A stretch of 54,898 nt of DNA from an uncultured Lachnospiraceae bacterium (lineage in GTDB: Bacteria > Bacillota > Clostridia > Lachnospirales > Lachnospiraceae), in NCBI GenBank assembly GCA_902788035.1, contig CADAIL010000024.1:1-54898 (forward strand), written 5' to 3'. Below are positions 35,737-44,610 of this stretch, one piece after another. Numbering within the stretch: the first letter of the stretch is position 1; each line of letters starts with the position of its first letter. A model generated the notes under the pieces. It saw only the letters and a program-made list of their open reading frames with translations. It had not been told where the DNA came from and did no database searches. The position numbers were made by a program, and so were the translations under genes.

Positions 35737-36000
35737 GGCAGCATACATGCCTCGGAATCAGGAATTTGCTGCCTCCGCCATTGACCCGATGAAGCCTATC
35801 AGGAGAAAAGGCAGCAAACGCGCTTTGGGATCAAGAATTTGCTGCCTCCGCCATTGACCCGATGAAACTCGCTAAGAGCAAAGGCAGCAAACGCGCTTTG
35901 GGATCAAGAATTTGCTGCCGCTGGCGTTGACCTCAAGAAACACGCCTCGAGCAAAGGCAGCAGACATGCCTTGGAATAAAGAATTTGCTGCTTTTGCTAT
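35737..36000. repeat. 73-bp tandem array, locus 1
   Basis: GGCAGCA recurs at 35737, 35810, 35883 and 35956, exactly 73 bp apart. Each unit has GGCAGCAAA and TTTGCTGCC about 20 nt apart, a 9-bp stem. It lies upstream of the L,D-transpeptidase gene. The remainder (36001-36208) is leader-like with AAAAAAGGAG before the gene. Confidence 0.88.
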
Positions 36001-36208
36001 GTGCATGAAGAAACTCACTTTGCTAAACGGAAAACCAGCCAACCAGCCTCTTTTTACATGGCGTAAATTTAGACCTGGTATTATAATTATCGTATCAATA
36101 GATAGTGAGAGGGATACCTCAGCGTGAGATGCCACCCCTACAGACGGCGACCGATACTGGTTTGACCGTCGGAAATATTCAAAAATCAGAAAAAAAGGAG
36201 ATAATTAT

Positions 36209-37093
36209 ATGAAACTAAAGAAACTCACAGCAATTATCGCAATGTTAGGATTATCGACACTTGCACTTTCCGCATGTACCGGAACAACACAGACAGCGGC
36301 GCCCGCTGAGACAGCTGCTGTAGAAGCAACAGTAGAGTCAACGACTGCAATGGCAGCGGATCAGACAGATGAATCAGCAGTAGCCTCGGCTCTCAAAGAG
36401 GAGATTTCCTCAGAGGAGCAGGCAGATACGATGTATGTACTCCATCAGGAGAGAGTAGCTTCTCCGGAATGGGTCACAAAGCTTCCGGCAGCACAGGATG
36501 AAAACGTAAAGCAGCTCTTCGTAGTTGCAGGTCTCGGAATGGACAAGACGACAGCGTCGATCTCCATGCATGAGAGAAGTGAGGATGGCAAATGGGAGCA
36601 GATTCTCTCGACACCGGGCTTCGTTGGCAAGAACGGACTCTGCCTGGATGCAGACCACAAAGAAGGCTGCGGCCAGACACCGGTCGGCGTTTACAAGTTC
36701 AACAAGGCTTTCGGTATTGCCGCTGATCCGGGCTGCGCGATTCCGTACATCCAGGTAACAGATGACACCTACTGGTCAGGCGATATCCGCGAAGGATACC
36801 ATTACAATGAGATGGTCAATCTTTCCGATTATCCGGACCTTGACATGGAGAACAGCGAGCACATCGTAGATTACATCTACCAGTATCAGTACTGCCTCAA
36901 CATCAGCTTCAACGAGGATGGCACAGCCGGCAGAGGCTCTGCAATCTTCCTTCACAGCTTTGGCCCGACAAAGCCGTACACAGGCGGCTGCGTGGCTCTT
37001 CCGGAATATATGATGAAGATGGTCATGACCAATGTTGATCCGGACTGCGTTGTAGTAATTGACACACTGGAGAATATGGGCGGAGAGCTTTGA
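36209..37093 (+). CDS. lipoprotein L,D-transpeptidase (YkuD domain)
   Basis: Cell-wall enzyme predicted to make 3-3 peptidoglycan crosslinks or attach proteins. 294 residues. A lipobox (LALSAC, Cys 23) ends the signal peptide. A low-complexity Ala/Thr/Glu linker (about 25-75) precedes the YkuD domain, whose catalytic His and Cys lie in LHSFGPTKPYTGGCVALPE (Cys about 261). Two further cysteines (CLDADHKEGC) could form a disulfide. AAAGGAG precedes the ATG. Monocistronic, ending at a hairpin. Confidence 0.87.
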   Translation: MKLKKLTAIIAMLGLSTLALSACTGTTQTAAPAETAAVEATVESTTAMAADQTDESAVASALKEEISSEEQADTMYVLHQERVASPEWVTKLPAAQDENVKQLFVVAGLGMDKTTASISMHERSEDGKWEQILSTPGFVGKNGLCLDADHKEGCGQTPVGVYKFNKAFGIAADPGCAIPYIQVTDDTYWSGDIREGYHYNEMVNLSDYPDLDMENSEHIVDYIYQYQYCLNISFNEDGTAGRGSAIFLHSFGPTKPYTGGCVALPEYMMKMVMTNVDPDCVVVIDTLENMGGEL

Positions 37094-37209
37094 TCTTCCG
37101 CGCTACCCGGAGATTTAGGATAATAAACGGGAATCCTCGGTTATGCAATTGCTAAGTAGTTCACTTCCTGCACTAAACATGCAGACAACTAAAAAATCAT
37201 GAATGAAAA

Positions 37210-37256
37210 CCTCCCGCACTCTTCGAGAAATTAGAAGCGGCGGGAGGTTATTTTGT
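37210..37256 (+). terminator. terminator after L,D-transpeptidase gene
   Basis: CCTCCCGC pairs with GCGGGAGG around an inner CTTC/GAAG stem and is followed by TTATTTTG. Confidence 0.75.
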
Positions 37257-37396
37257 GTTACAATTACTGAGGGGACGGAAGCGAGTGAGAGCGCCGGGTC
37301 CTGAGTGTGAAATTTACGCTGTTGCAATCACTGGGGGATGAAGCGAAAGAAAAGTGCTGGAGCCAGGTTGTGAAACTCAGCGTGTTACGCTCATCG
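37257..37396. repeat. degenerate 63-64-bp tandem repeat
   Basis: GTTACAATTACTG (37257), GTTGCAATCACTG (37321) and GTTACGCTCATCG (37384) mark about 2.2 diverged units upstream of the acetyltransferase gene. Confidence 0.6.
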
Positions 37397-37469
37397 CCAG
37401 GGTTCGGAAGTGGATTCATCGACGAGCCTCCGGAGAGAACCCTTACTTACGACATACAGGAGAAACGTT

Positions 37470-38216
37470 ATGAAGAATCTCAAAGATATAGTCTATAAAC
37501 AGCTTGCCATCGATTACTGTCTCGATCCTGATGAGGTCGCAGGCACAGGGAATTGTTTTCACACATTTGAAGCGCTTCCCGGGAGGCGCCGCTTTCAGCA
37601 GGACACCGAGTCGTTCCTCAGAATCGCAGTCATAAAGAACAGGATTTTGTTCGCCGGTGACCCGCGCATCATCGACCGGTGCAGGGAAAAGTACGGAAAG
37701 GAAGACGGTGCATGGTTCTTCGAGCCACAGGTACTGCGGGAACTTGATCATGAGCTTGCTCGCTACGGGTACGGGGTGGATCACATGCAACCGTTCTATA
37801 CATCCAGCAAGCCATCTGATCCGACGCCCTGCCCGTACGAGATTCGCATCTACCGGGGTGGGGAGATAGAGGAATTCAGAGGCGATAAGAGATTTACAAA
37901 TGCATTCACTTTCAAACCCGAAGCTCCCGACATGATTGGAATCGCTGCGCTGAATGAAGGAAAAATCATCGGTATGGCCGGCGCAAGCGCTGACAGCCCG
38001 ATCATGTGGCAGATTGGCATCGACGTGCTGCCGGATGCCCGTGGACAGGGAGTCGGTGTCATGCTTGTTGAGAGAATTCGAAATGAGATCCTGAAGGAGG
38101 GGGTGCTTCCCTACTACGGAGCGGACTTTTCACACATGGTCTCGCAGAATATTGCGATTCGGTCGGGCTTTACGCTGGCATTTGTGGAGCTGACGGCTGA
38201 GAAGCTAGCTGAATAA
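37470..38216 (+). CDS. GNAT family N-acetyltransferase
   Basis: Acetyl-CoA-dependent transferase of unknown substrate, 248 residues. The C-terminal GNAT fold shows beta4 (MIGIAALNEGKIIGMAGAS), IGIDVLPDARGQGVGVMLVERI with the acetyl-CoA pyrophosphate loop R/Q-G-x-G-V/A, and AIRSGF near the end. The N-terminal half (1-130) has no recognised domain. AGGAGA lies 6 nt before ATG 37470; an upstream in-frame start at 37410 has no ribosome site. It stands alone between repeats. Confidence 0.82.
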   Translation: MKNLKDIVYKQLAIDYCLDPDEVAGTGNCFHTFEALPGRRRFQQDTESFLRIAVIKNRILFAGDPRIIDRCREKYGKEDGAWFFEPQVLRELDHELARYGYGVDHMQPFYTSSKPSDPTPCPYEIRIYRGGEIEEFRGDKRFTNAFTFKPEAPDMIGIAALNEGKIIGMAGASADSPIMWQIGIDVLPDARGQGVGVMLVERIRNEILKEGVLPYYGADFSHMVSQNIAIRSGFTLAFVELTAEKLAE

Positions 38217-38289
38217 GGATTTCACAAGGAAAAAGCCACCATCGTTTTTGGGCGAATTTTTCAGAAGCAGCGAAATCCTGCCATCTGAG

Positions 38290-38385
38290 GCATGTTTGCT
38301 GCCTTTGAACAAGGTGGGCTTCATTGGGTCTTTGGCAGAGGCAGCAAAAAATGGATTTTATGACAAAATAGCTGCCTCTCTGCTG
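38290..38385 (-). repeat. 73-bp repeat, locus 2 (inverted)
   Basis: GCTGCC recurs at 38298 and 38371, again 73 bp apart, with TTTGCTGCC and GGCAGCAAA, but in the opposite orientation to locus 1. A remnant of one to two units. Confidence 0.7.
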
Positions 38386-38446
38386 AACCGAGGCTGAGAA
38401 AGGAATAACCTGTCGACCAAGACCGGAACCGACAGCACAAAAGAAA

Positions 38447-38470
38447 AGGCTGCCGCAACCGCGGCAGCCT
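38447..38470 (-). terminator. terminator of isomerase-like gene
   Basis: AGGCTGCCGC and GCGGCAGCCT form a perfect 10-bp stem. On the minus strand TTTCTTTT follows. Confidence 0.88.
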
Positions 38471-38496
38471 CTTCGAATATTGGATGAGAGATAGAG

Positions 38497-39921
38497 TTAT
38501 CTTGTGATGATGTCAACCGGTACATTGAAGATCTTGGCGACCTTGAGGATCGTGTCGATGTGTCTGCCGACAGCGGCTGCCATGTGATGAGTCGGGCCGG
38601 CCTCGCTCCACTTGTTGCAGAACTCCCTTGCTCCGCATGTGAAGCGCATTCTCATGTTGGTATCGCCGAATGTGAAGATCGGGCCTTCCTCATTGACGCC
38701 CTCGGCTACGACGAACTTGAAGTGACCGTCGCGGTCCTGAGTGATGCCGAGGAATGTGATATCGCCTGTCGGCGGGTAGAACTGTGTGAGATATCCGCCG
38801 CCTGTCTTGCCGTGGAACACCGGAACGATCTTCATGGTCGGCTTCTTGGCCTGGGAGATATCAGCGTCGCCGGAGCCTGAATGGCCGATGATGCAGATGT
38901 CCTCGTCGAAGTCGATGGAGTACATCTCGGAAAGCTGGCCTGTGCCGGCGATGACTTTGAGGATGCCCATAGCCATAGCGACCTTGATATCGCCCTCGAC
39001 CGCGCAGGCTGTGCCCTGCTTGATCAGCATGGAGAATGCCGGGATCAGCATGCTGTCGAGCTTGCCTGCGATGCCCTGTGCAAATCCATCATAGTGGGAA
39101 GCGATAAATCCAAGCTGCTCGTCCTTTACCCACTGCTCAAATGCAACGACATATTTTGCCATATCCCAAACTTTTTCGATGCTTCCGCCGCCCTCGATTT
39201 CAAATGTATCAAGAATATCCTGAGCCTTAGCGCGGATAGCGTCCTCATCTGTGATATTGTCGGCGATCGCCCACATCTTTTCCCAGTCGAACTGCTTTGT
39301 GTACAGCCACATTCTGTGGTAGAGATTTGTCTCGTCGATGTAGAGGTCCATCATGCCCGGGTACGGTCTGCCGATCTGAGCAAGATTTGTTGTGCGGAAT
39401 CTTCTTCTGACCTGGGCAGCGCGGCACCAGTCTTCGATTTCAGCCTTGACCTGCGGGTCTCCGCCTTCAACTACGCCCGTGATGACGGCATGTCTCTTGC
39501 CTGCTCTCTCAAGATCAGCGACCATCTCGCCGACAGCGCCGCAAGCATAGAGTTCGCCGAGCCATGTGGGGGTGTCTGTATTTGCATAATCCGGAGCTTT
39601 CTTCTTCTGAACATTTACGAGGACGACCGGAACATCCAGATCCCTTACTGCCGGGAGCATGTTGTAGGATGTTGCGTATGTGAGAAGCTGGAGGATGACA
39701 AGGTCAACGTCAGCTGCGCGGAACAGATCGCCGGCTTCCTGAGCCTTTTCCTTCGTTGTCACCATGCCGCCGTCGATGATTTCGACTGTATCCGGGATAT
39801 TTGTCTTCTTGAAATCTTCGTACTGAGCTTCGAACTCGGGTACGAGCTGCGGGAACTGGGGAAGATATGCGCCGAGCGCGATTGAGAAGACACCAACTTT
39901 TGCTTTCGTATTAACTAACAT
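38497..39921 (-). CDS. L-arabinose/L-fucose isomerase family protein
   Basis: A 474-residue member of the AraA/FucI fold family, close in length to AraA. Residues 1-170 form the Rossmann-like N-terminal domain (VGVFSIALGAYLPQFPQL). The end GPTHHMAAAVGRHIDTILK resembles the AraA C-terminal His motif. GGAGGT precedes the ATG. It is convergent with the GNAT gene and not in an operon with arabinose or fucose genes. It may isomerise an aldose for the nearby iron alcohol dehydrogenase or ABC system, but the substrate is not determined. Confidence 0.8.
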   Translation of the reverse strand: MLVNTKAKVGVFSIALGAYLPQFPQLVPEFEAQYEDFKKTNIPDTVEIIDGGMVTTKEKAQEAGDLFRAADVDLVILQLLTYATSYNMLPAVRDLDVPVVLVNVQKKKAPDYANTDTPTWLGELYACGAVGEMVADLERAGKRHAVITGVVEGGDPQVKAEIEDWCRAAQVRRRFRTTNLAQIGRPYPGMMDLYIDETNLYHRMWLYTKQFDWEKMWAIADNITDEDAIRAKAQDILDTFEIEGGGSIEKVWDMAKYVVAFEQWVKDEQLGFIASHYDGFAQGIAGKLDSMLIPAFSMLIKQGTACAVEGDIKVAMAMGILKVIAGTGQLSEMYSIDFDEDICIIGHSGSGDADISQAKKPTMKIVPVFHGKTGGGYLTQFYPPTGDITFLGITQDRDGHFKFVVAEGVNEEGPIFTFGDTNMRMRFTCGAREFCNKWSEAGPTHHMAAAVGRHIDTILKVAKIFNVPVDIITR

Positions 39922-40100
39922 GATTTACCTCCGTCGAGTTTAATATACGTATGTTTCATGCTTAAGTTATAACATATGCCCCCGTACTAAGTGAATGGCT
40001 ACACTTTTTTGAAAAACTGGCTTTTTTTGAGCGGGAGTGGCTTGCCCTTTCTCAAAACAATGAAGTGGAGGCAGCTGATTTCTAATGAAATCCAAAAAGT

Positions 40101-40538
40101 GATGCCTTTCAAGATTCATGGAACAAGAGCCCCTAGACCAAAGGCAGCAAAAAACCCGAGAAATCCCCCAATTGATGCCTTTCAAGAATTGAAGGACAAG
40201 AGCTTCTGGACCAAAGGCAGCAAAAAGTCCGAGAAATCCAAAAATCGATGCCTTTCAAGAATTGAAGGACAGGAGCTCTTGGACCAAAGGCAGCAAAAAG
40301 CCCGAGAAAACCAAAAACCGATGCCTTTCAAGATTCATGGGACAAGAGCCCTTAGACCAAAGGCAGCAAAAAGCCCGAGAAATCCAAAAATCGATGCCTT
40401 CTAAGATTCATGGGACAGGAGCCCTTAGACCAAAGGCAGCAAAAAGTCCGAGAAATTCAAAAACCGATGCCTTTCAAGATTCATGGAACAAGAGCCCCTA
40501 GACCAAAGGCAGCAAAAAACCCGAGAAATCCATAATTA
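40101..40538. repeat. 73-bp tandem array, locus 3, six units
   Basis: GATGCCT marks units at 40101, 40174, 40247, 40320, 40393 and 40466, all exactly 73 bp apart, ending at 40538. Each contains AAAGGCAGCAAA and GAGAAATCC. The unit aligns with that of locus 1. A frame open through part of it cycles reading frames because 73 is not a multiple of three, so it is not taken as a gene. Confidence 0.9.
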
Positions 40539-40617
40539 GTTGCCTCTGAAAAAATCGTCCAAATAAGAATTCTTCTGCAAAGCTGCGGCGCATCTGTTAT
40601 ACTTTAGGTAGTTTATA

Positions 40618-40823
40618 TGACTTCCCACTTATTGATAACCGGACAGTCGAAATCGAAAATGATACTTTCACAGGGCGTCGTCGAGCGGCCGGTACTTGAA
40701 AATTTCAAGCGTTAGCCTGAAATTTTCTTATGTACCGCTGCCAGCGAGACCGAGCGGGAGCGTCCCTGTGAAAGTATATTTTACGATGAGACTGTTCCAT
40801 TGACTTCGCGTGGGAAGTTTTAG
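40618..40823. repeat. palindromic repeat family 3, second full copy
   Basis: Ends are GACTTCCCAC and GTGGGAAGTTTTAG. CGGCCGGTAC faces GTACCGCTGCC as in 25758-25977. It lies directly upstream of the DUF362 gene, so it would be in or before that leader. Confidence 0.85.
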
Positions 40824-40849
40824 CTGGTATCACTTAAGACTGGAGGATT

Positions 40850-41950
40850 ATGACTGTGATAGAGAATAACGAAATCATCCGGATCTACGGAACCGAATTC
40901 AAAGACAATACCAAGAAGCTGCTGGTCGAAGCTGACCTCGCGGACATGATACCGTCGAAAAAATGCAGGATTGCAATCAAGCCGAACCTTGTATCGGCAT
41001 CCGAGGCCTCCTGGGGCGCGACCACTCACACTGAAATTCTGGCCGGCATCATCGAATACCTGCAGGAGAGGGGCTATAACAACCTGGTCATCGCGGAAGG
41101 ATCCTGGGTCGGAGACAAGACATCCGTATGTTTTAAGGTCTGCGGCTACGACAAGCTCTCGAGAAAGTACGGAGTTCCGCTCTTTGACACCCAGAAGGAC
41201 AGCTCGCACACGGTCGACTGCGCCGGCATGAAGCTTAAGATCTGCGACTGTGTGGACACGTTTGATTTCCTTATTAATGTGCCGGTCCTCAAAGGCCACT
41301 GCCAGACCAGAATGACGTGTGCTCTTAAAAATATGAAGGGACTCATCCCGAACTCGGAGAAGAGGCACTTCCACACCATGGGGCTGCATAAGCCGATCGC
41401 GCATCTGTCGACGGCTCTTCACCCCGATTTCATCGTCATCGATCACATCTGCGGCGACCTCGATTTCGAGGATGGCGGTAATCCGGTTGTGCGCAACTGC
41501 ATCATGGTCGCGACGGATCCGGTGCTTGTCGACACCTATGTGTGCAATATGCTGCACATGACGCCTCGCGACGTTCCTTATATTCCGATGGCTGCAGCCC
41601 TTGGAAGCGGAAGCATGGACCTTGAAGGAGCCATCATCCGCACGCTGGGAGAAGATATGACAAAAGATCTGCCCGCGGAGCGCAAAATTGTTGCCCTTCA
41701 GGATTCCGTCGAGGAAGTTGAGTCCTGCAGCGCATGCTACGGCTACCTGATTCCCGCCCTGCAGAAGCTGAAAGAGGAAGGGCTGCTCGACAAGCTGCCG
41801 GAGAAGATCTGCATAGGTCAGGGCTACCGGGGAAAGACCGGAAAAATCGGCGTCGGCAACTGCACGTCCCACTTTGATTTCTGCGTGAAAGGATGTCCGC
41901 CGGTCGAGTCCCAAATCTATGAGGAACTCAAGAAATATATCACCGGGTGA
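40850..41950 (+). CDS. DUF362 domain protein
   Basis: A 366-residue cytosolic protein of the DUF362 family, whose members are often linked to iron-sulfur or redox proteins. Typical segments are IKPNLVSAS near the N-terminus, FLINVPVLKGHCQTRMTCALKNMKGLIP (in pieces, about 137-164) and DFIVIDHICGDLDFEDGGNP. Several cysteines cluster late (SCSACYG, CTSHFDFCVKGCP, about 288-360) and could bind a metal cluster. GGAGG precedes the ATG. Function unknown. The alcohol dehydrogenase gene lies 218 bp downstream. Confidence 0.82.
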   Translation: MTVIENNEIIRIYGTEFKDNTKKLLVEADLADMIPSKKCRIAIKPNLVSASEASWGATTHTEILAGIIEYLQERGYNNLVIAEGSWVGDKTSVCFKVCGYDKLSRKYGVPLFDTQKDSSHTVDCAGMKLKICDCVDTFDFLINVPVLKGHCQTRMTCALKNMKGLIPNSEKRHFHTMGLHKPIAHLSTALHPDFIVIDHICGDLDFEDGGNPVVRNCIMVATDPVLVDTYVCNMLHMTPRDVPYIPMAAALGSGSMDLEGAIIRTLGEDMTKDLPAERKIVALQDSVEEVESCSACYGYLIPALQKLKEEGLLDKLPEKICIGQGYRGKTGKIGVGNCTSHFDFCVKGCPPVESQIYEELKKYITG

Positions 41951-42097
41951 GATGCCCCTGCTGCAGCAGAAACTGGAAAAAACAGTCTCATCAGCGAGTG
42001 TCGATCCCCCGCTGACCGCAGCTGGGCGAGCAGGGATTCGGTATTGGATTATCAAAATGCGCCACTTTTTTAGCAAAATAGAGTCCTTTTTTTCTTG

Positions 42098-42127
42098 AAT
42101 CAATAAGTGTAAAATGTAATCAATAAG
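42098..42127. promoter_or_regulatory. direct repeats upstream of alcohol dehydrogenase
   Basis: AATCAATAAG occurs at 42098-42107 and 42118-42127, exactly 20 bp apart, two helical turns. Candidate activator or repressor site. Otherwise 41951-42168 shows no gene. Confidence 0.45.
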
Positions 42128-42168
42128 GATAGTCTCACAAGAGGCAACAAACAGGAGGTACAAGAATT

Positions 42169-43314
42169 ATGGCAGTTAATCGTTTTGTCCTTAACGGAAT
42201 TTCATACCATGGCCATGGCGCTATCAAGGAGATCCCGGGCCTTATCAAGGCAAGAGGCTTCAAGAAGGCTTTCGTAGCATCCGATCCGGATCTTGTAAAG
42301 TTCGGTGTCACAACCAACGTTACAAATCTTCTCGAGGAGAATGACATTCCGTACACACTGTACAGCGACATCAAGCCGAACCCGACAATCGAGAACATCC
42401 AGCACGGCGTTGAGGCATTCAAAGAGTCCGGCGCTGACATGATGATCACCATCGGCGGTGGCTCCTCCATGGATACCGGCAAGGGCATCGGCATCATCAT
42501 CAACAACCCGGAATTCGCTGACGTCCGCTCACTTGAGGGCGTAGCTCCGACACAGAAGAGAACAGTATTCACGATCGCTGTCCCGACAACAGGCGGCACA
42601 GGCGCTGAGTCCACAATCAACTACGTTGTAACAGATGTTGAGAGAAAGAGAAAGTTCGTCTGCGTAGACCCTAACGACATCCCGGATATCGCAGTCGTTG
42701 ACCCGGATATGATGTCCTCCATGCCGAAGGGCCTCACAGCTTCCACAGGTATGGACGCTCTGACACATGCAATCGAAGGCTACACAACAGCCGCTGCATG
42801 GGAGCTCTCCGACGTTCTCAATCTTGAGTCCATCAAGCTCATCGGCAAGAACCTCCGCAAGGCAGTTCAGAATGATCCGGACGGCCGCGAGGGCATGGCT
42901 CTGGCTCAGTATGTAACAGCTATGGCATACTCCAATGTCGGTCTCGGCATCGCTCACTCCATGGCTCATACACTCGGCGCTGTCTATGACACACCGCACG
43001 GCGTAGCATGCGCTATGATGCTCCCGATCGTTATGGAATTCAACGCAGAGTACACAGGCGAGAAGTTCAAGGCTATCGCTGAGGCTCTCGGCGTAGATAC
43101 AACAGGCATGGATCAGGCTGCATACCGAAAGGCAGCTATTGACGCTGTCCGCCAGCTCTCCATCGACGTAGGTATCCCGACAAAGCTTGAGAAGCTTAAG
43201 GAAGAGGATCTTGATTTCCTTGCAAAGTCCGCAGCAGCTGACGCATGCGAGCCGGGCAACCCGAGAAGAGCTTCTATCGACGAGTTCAAGGATATGTTCC
43301 GCAAGCTGATGTAA
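42169..43314 (+). CDS. iron-containing alcohol dehydrogenase (FucO/group III type)
   Basis: NAD(P)-dependent alcohol/aldehyde oxidoreductase, 381 residues. GGGSSMDTGKGIG binds the nucleotide. Metal ligands lie in DALTHAIEGY and GIAHSMAHTLGAVYDTPHG. Related to FucO lactaldehyde reductase and 1,3-propanediol or butanol dehydrogenases. With a rhamnose-type importer downstream, reduction of lactaldehyde to 1,2-propanediol is plausible, but the substrate is inferred. Codon use is strongly biased, suggesting high expression. GGAGG precedes the ATG. Confidence 0.9.
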   Translation: MAVNRFVLNGISYHGHGAIKEIPGLIKARGFKKAFVASDPDLVKFGVTTNVTNLLEENDIPYTLYSDIKPNPTIENIQHGVEAFKESGADMMITIGGGSSMDTGKGIGIIINNPEFADVRSLEGVAPTQKRTVFTIAVPTTGGTGAESTINYVVTDVERKRKFVCVDPNDIPDIAVVDPDMMSSMPKGLTASTGMDALTHAIEGYTTAAAWELSDVLNLESIKLIGKNLRKAVQNDPDGREGMALAQYVTAMAYSNVGLGIAHSMAHTLGAVYDTPHGVACAMMLPIVMEFNAEYTGEKFKAIAEALGVDTTGMDQAAYRKAAIDAVRQLSIDVGIPTKLEKLKEEDLDFLAKSAAADACEPGNPRRASIDEFKDMFRKLM

Positions 43315-43323
43315 TCGGCAAAT

Positions 43324-43395
43324 GTAACAGTTCAGACGGGCTGCACCGGGGTTCAATAAACCGGCGCAAACATTGAACTTTCATTGCAAATGAAT
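43324..43395. repeat. palindromic repeat family 1, partial left half
   Basis: Starts TAACAGTTCAGACGGGCTGCA and continues CCGGCGCAAACATTG. It matches the outer part of the family without the complete partner arm. Confidence 0.65.
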
Positions 43396-43455
43396 ACTTT
43401 CCGTATATGCTGGTATTCCATGTTGTACGGAAAATGACCTGTCTGGTATAATAGA

Positions 43456-43489
43456 ACCGGGACTGCCACGTGCGGCAGTCCCGGTTTTT
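43456..43489 (+). terminator. terminator of the alcohol dehydrogenase gene
   Basis: ACCGGGACTGCC and GGCAGTCCCGGT pair perfectly across a six-base centre and are followed by TTTTT. Confidence 0.92.
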
Positions 43490-43497
43490 CAATTTTC

Positions 43498-43640
43498 AAG
43501 TCTCGTTCGCGAGACTTGGCGCGGGATTCGAGTCAGCGTCAGCTGACATCTTCCAAACCGAATCCCTGTGGGTAAAAGCGAACGTTCACTGGACGTTCTA
43601 CCCACAGAGAACCAAGTGCGCCCTCGCGTGCCTAGGTTCA
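43498..43640. repeat. composite palindrome (family 4)
   Basis: Successive stems: AAGTCTCG/CGAGACTT, GGATTCG/CGAATCC (43524/43559) and CTGTGGGTA/TACCCACAG (43566/43599). The first two modules recur at 48274-48335 and the third near 338-372. Confidence 0.7.
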
Positions 43641-43668
43641 TAGCTAAGAGCAGATAAGGAGACGGTAT

Positions 43669-44541
43669 ATGGATTACACAGAAGATAAAGTAAAGCGTGT
43701 TTTTCAGATCATACTCGGTGTATGCTGCTGCGCAGGTGCTTACAAATTCTTTCTTGCGCCGGCAGGCCTCTACAACGGCGGATTCACCGGAATCGCTCAG
43801 ATCATCCGAAATCTTCTTAAGGAATTTGGTGGGTTCAATTTTCGCTCGGATCCGACAGGTATCATTGTCTGGTGCCTCAACGTTCCTCTTATGATCATCG
43901 GGTACAGGATACTCGGCAGAATGTTCATGATTAAAACGATTGCTGTCATCACGATGCAGTCCATGCTCATGACGGTCATTAAAGGACCGGAAGCGCAGCT
44001 CATCTCCGACCAGGCGCTGAATTGTCTGTGCGGCGGTGCCCTGAATGGCTACGGCATCGGCCTCCTTCTTCGAAGCGGAGCTTCCGGCGGTGGCAGCGAT
44101 ATTGTCGGCATGGTAGCGGTCAAGAAAAAACCGGAATTCTCGGTCGGCATGATCTCAATGTCGATCAATATCCTGATCTTCGCCTATGCGGCAGTCACCC
44201 GCAGCTTTGAGATCGCCGCCTACTCCGCGGTATATTCGCTCATCACATCCATGATGATCGACAGGACGCATTACCAGACGACCAAGGTCGTTGTGTTTGT
44301 CGTTTCCAAAATCCCGGTCCTCGGTCCGGTCATCTCCGCCGAGATGCACCGCGGCGTCACCACCTGGAAGGCGGAGGGGCAGCACAGCCATCAGCCCTAT
44401 AACGTGCATATGGTCGTCATGAACCGCTACGAGCTGCAGAATTTCCGCCTGGTCCTTCGCGCGGCGGATCCGAAGGCTTTCATCTGGACGGTGAAGCTCG
44501 ACCAGGTCATGGGCAATTTCAGCCAGCACCTGGGTGTTTGA
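43669..44541 (+). CDS. YitT family membrane protein
   Basis: A 290-residue inner-membrane protein with about five to six hydrophobic helices (1-200) and a C-terminal DUF2179 domain (about 215-290, VSKIPVLGPVISAEMHRGVT and FRLVLRAADPKAFIWTV). YitT proteins are widespread in Bacillota; function unresolved. The N-terminal helix holds FLAPAGLYNGGFTGIAQI, typical of the family. AAGGAGA precedes the ATG. Confidence 0.88.
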   Translation: MDYTEDKVKRVFQIILGVCCCAGAYKFFLAPAGLYNGGFTGIAQIIRNLLKEFGGFNFRSDPTGIIVWCLNVPLMIIGYRILGRMFMIKTIAVITMQSMLMTVIKGPEAQLISDQALNCLCGGALNGYGIGLLLRSGASGGGSDIVGMVAVKKKPEFSVGMISMSINILIFAYAAVTRSFEIAAYSAVYSLITSMMIDRTHYQTTKVVVFVVSKIPVLGPVISAEMHRGVTTWKAEGQHSHQPYNVHMVVMNRYELQNFRLVLRAADPKAFIWTVKLDQVMGNFSQHLGV

Positions 44542-44610
44542 TGTATCTCAGTGTGAGTTGATCCGCATCTAAGAGTCGCAGGGCAGGAAAGCCAGTCTTA
44601 ATGAAAACGA

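Noticed and set aside
38881..39885. plus-strand open frame (334 codons) opposite the isomerase-like gene
   Set aside because: A shadow of a family-matching minus-strand gene.
40101..40538. repeat protein encoded by the 73-bp array
   Set aside because: The period is not a multiple of three, so successive units are read in different frames; no ribosome site was found and the frame is not kept at the other 73-bp loci.
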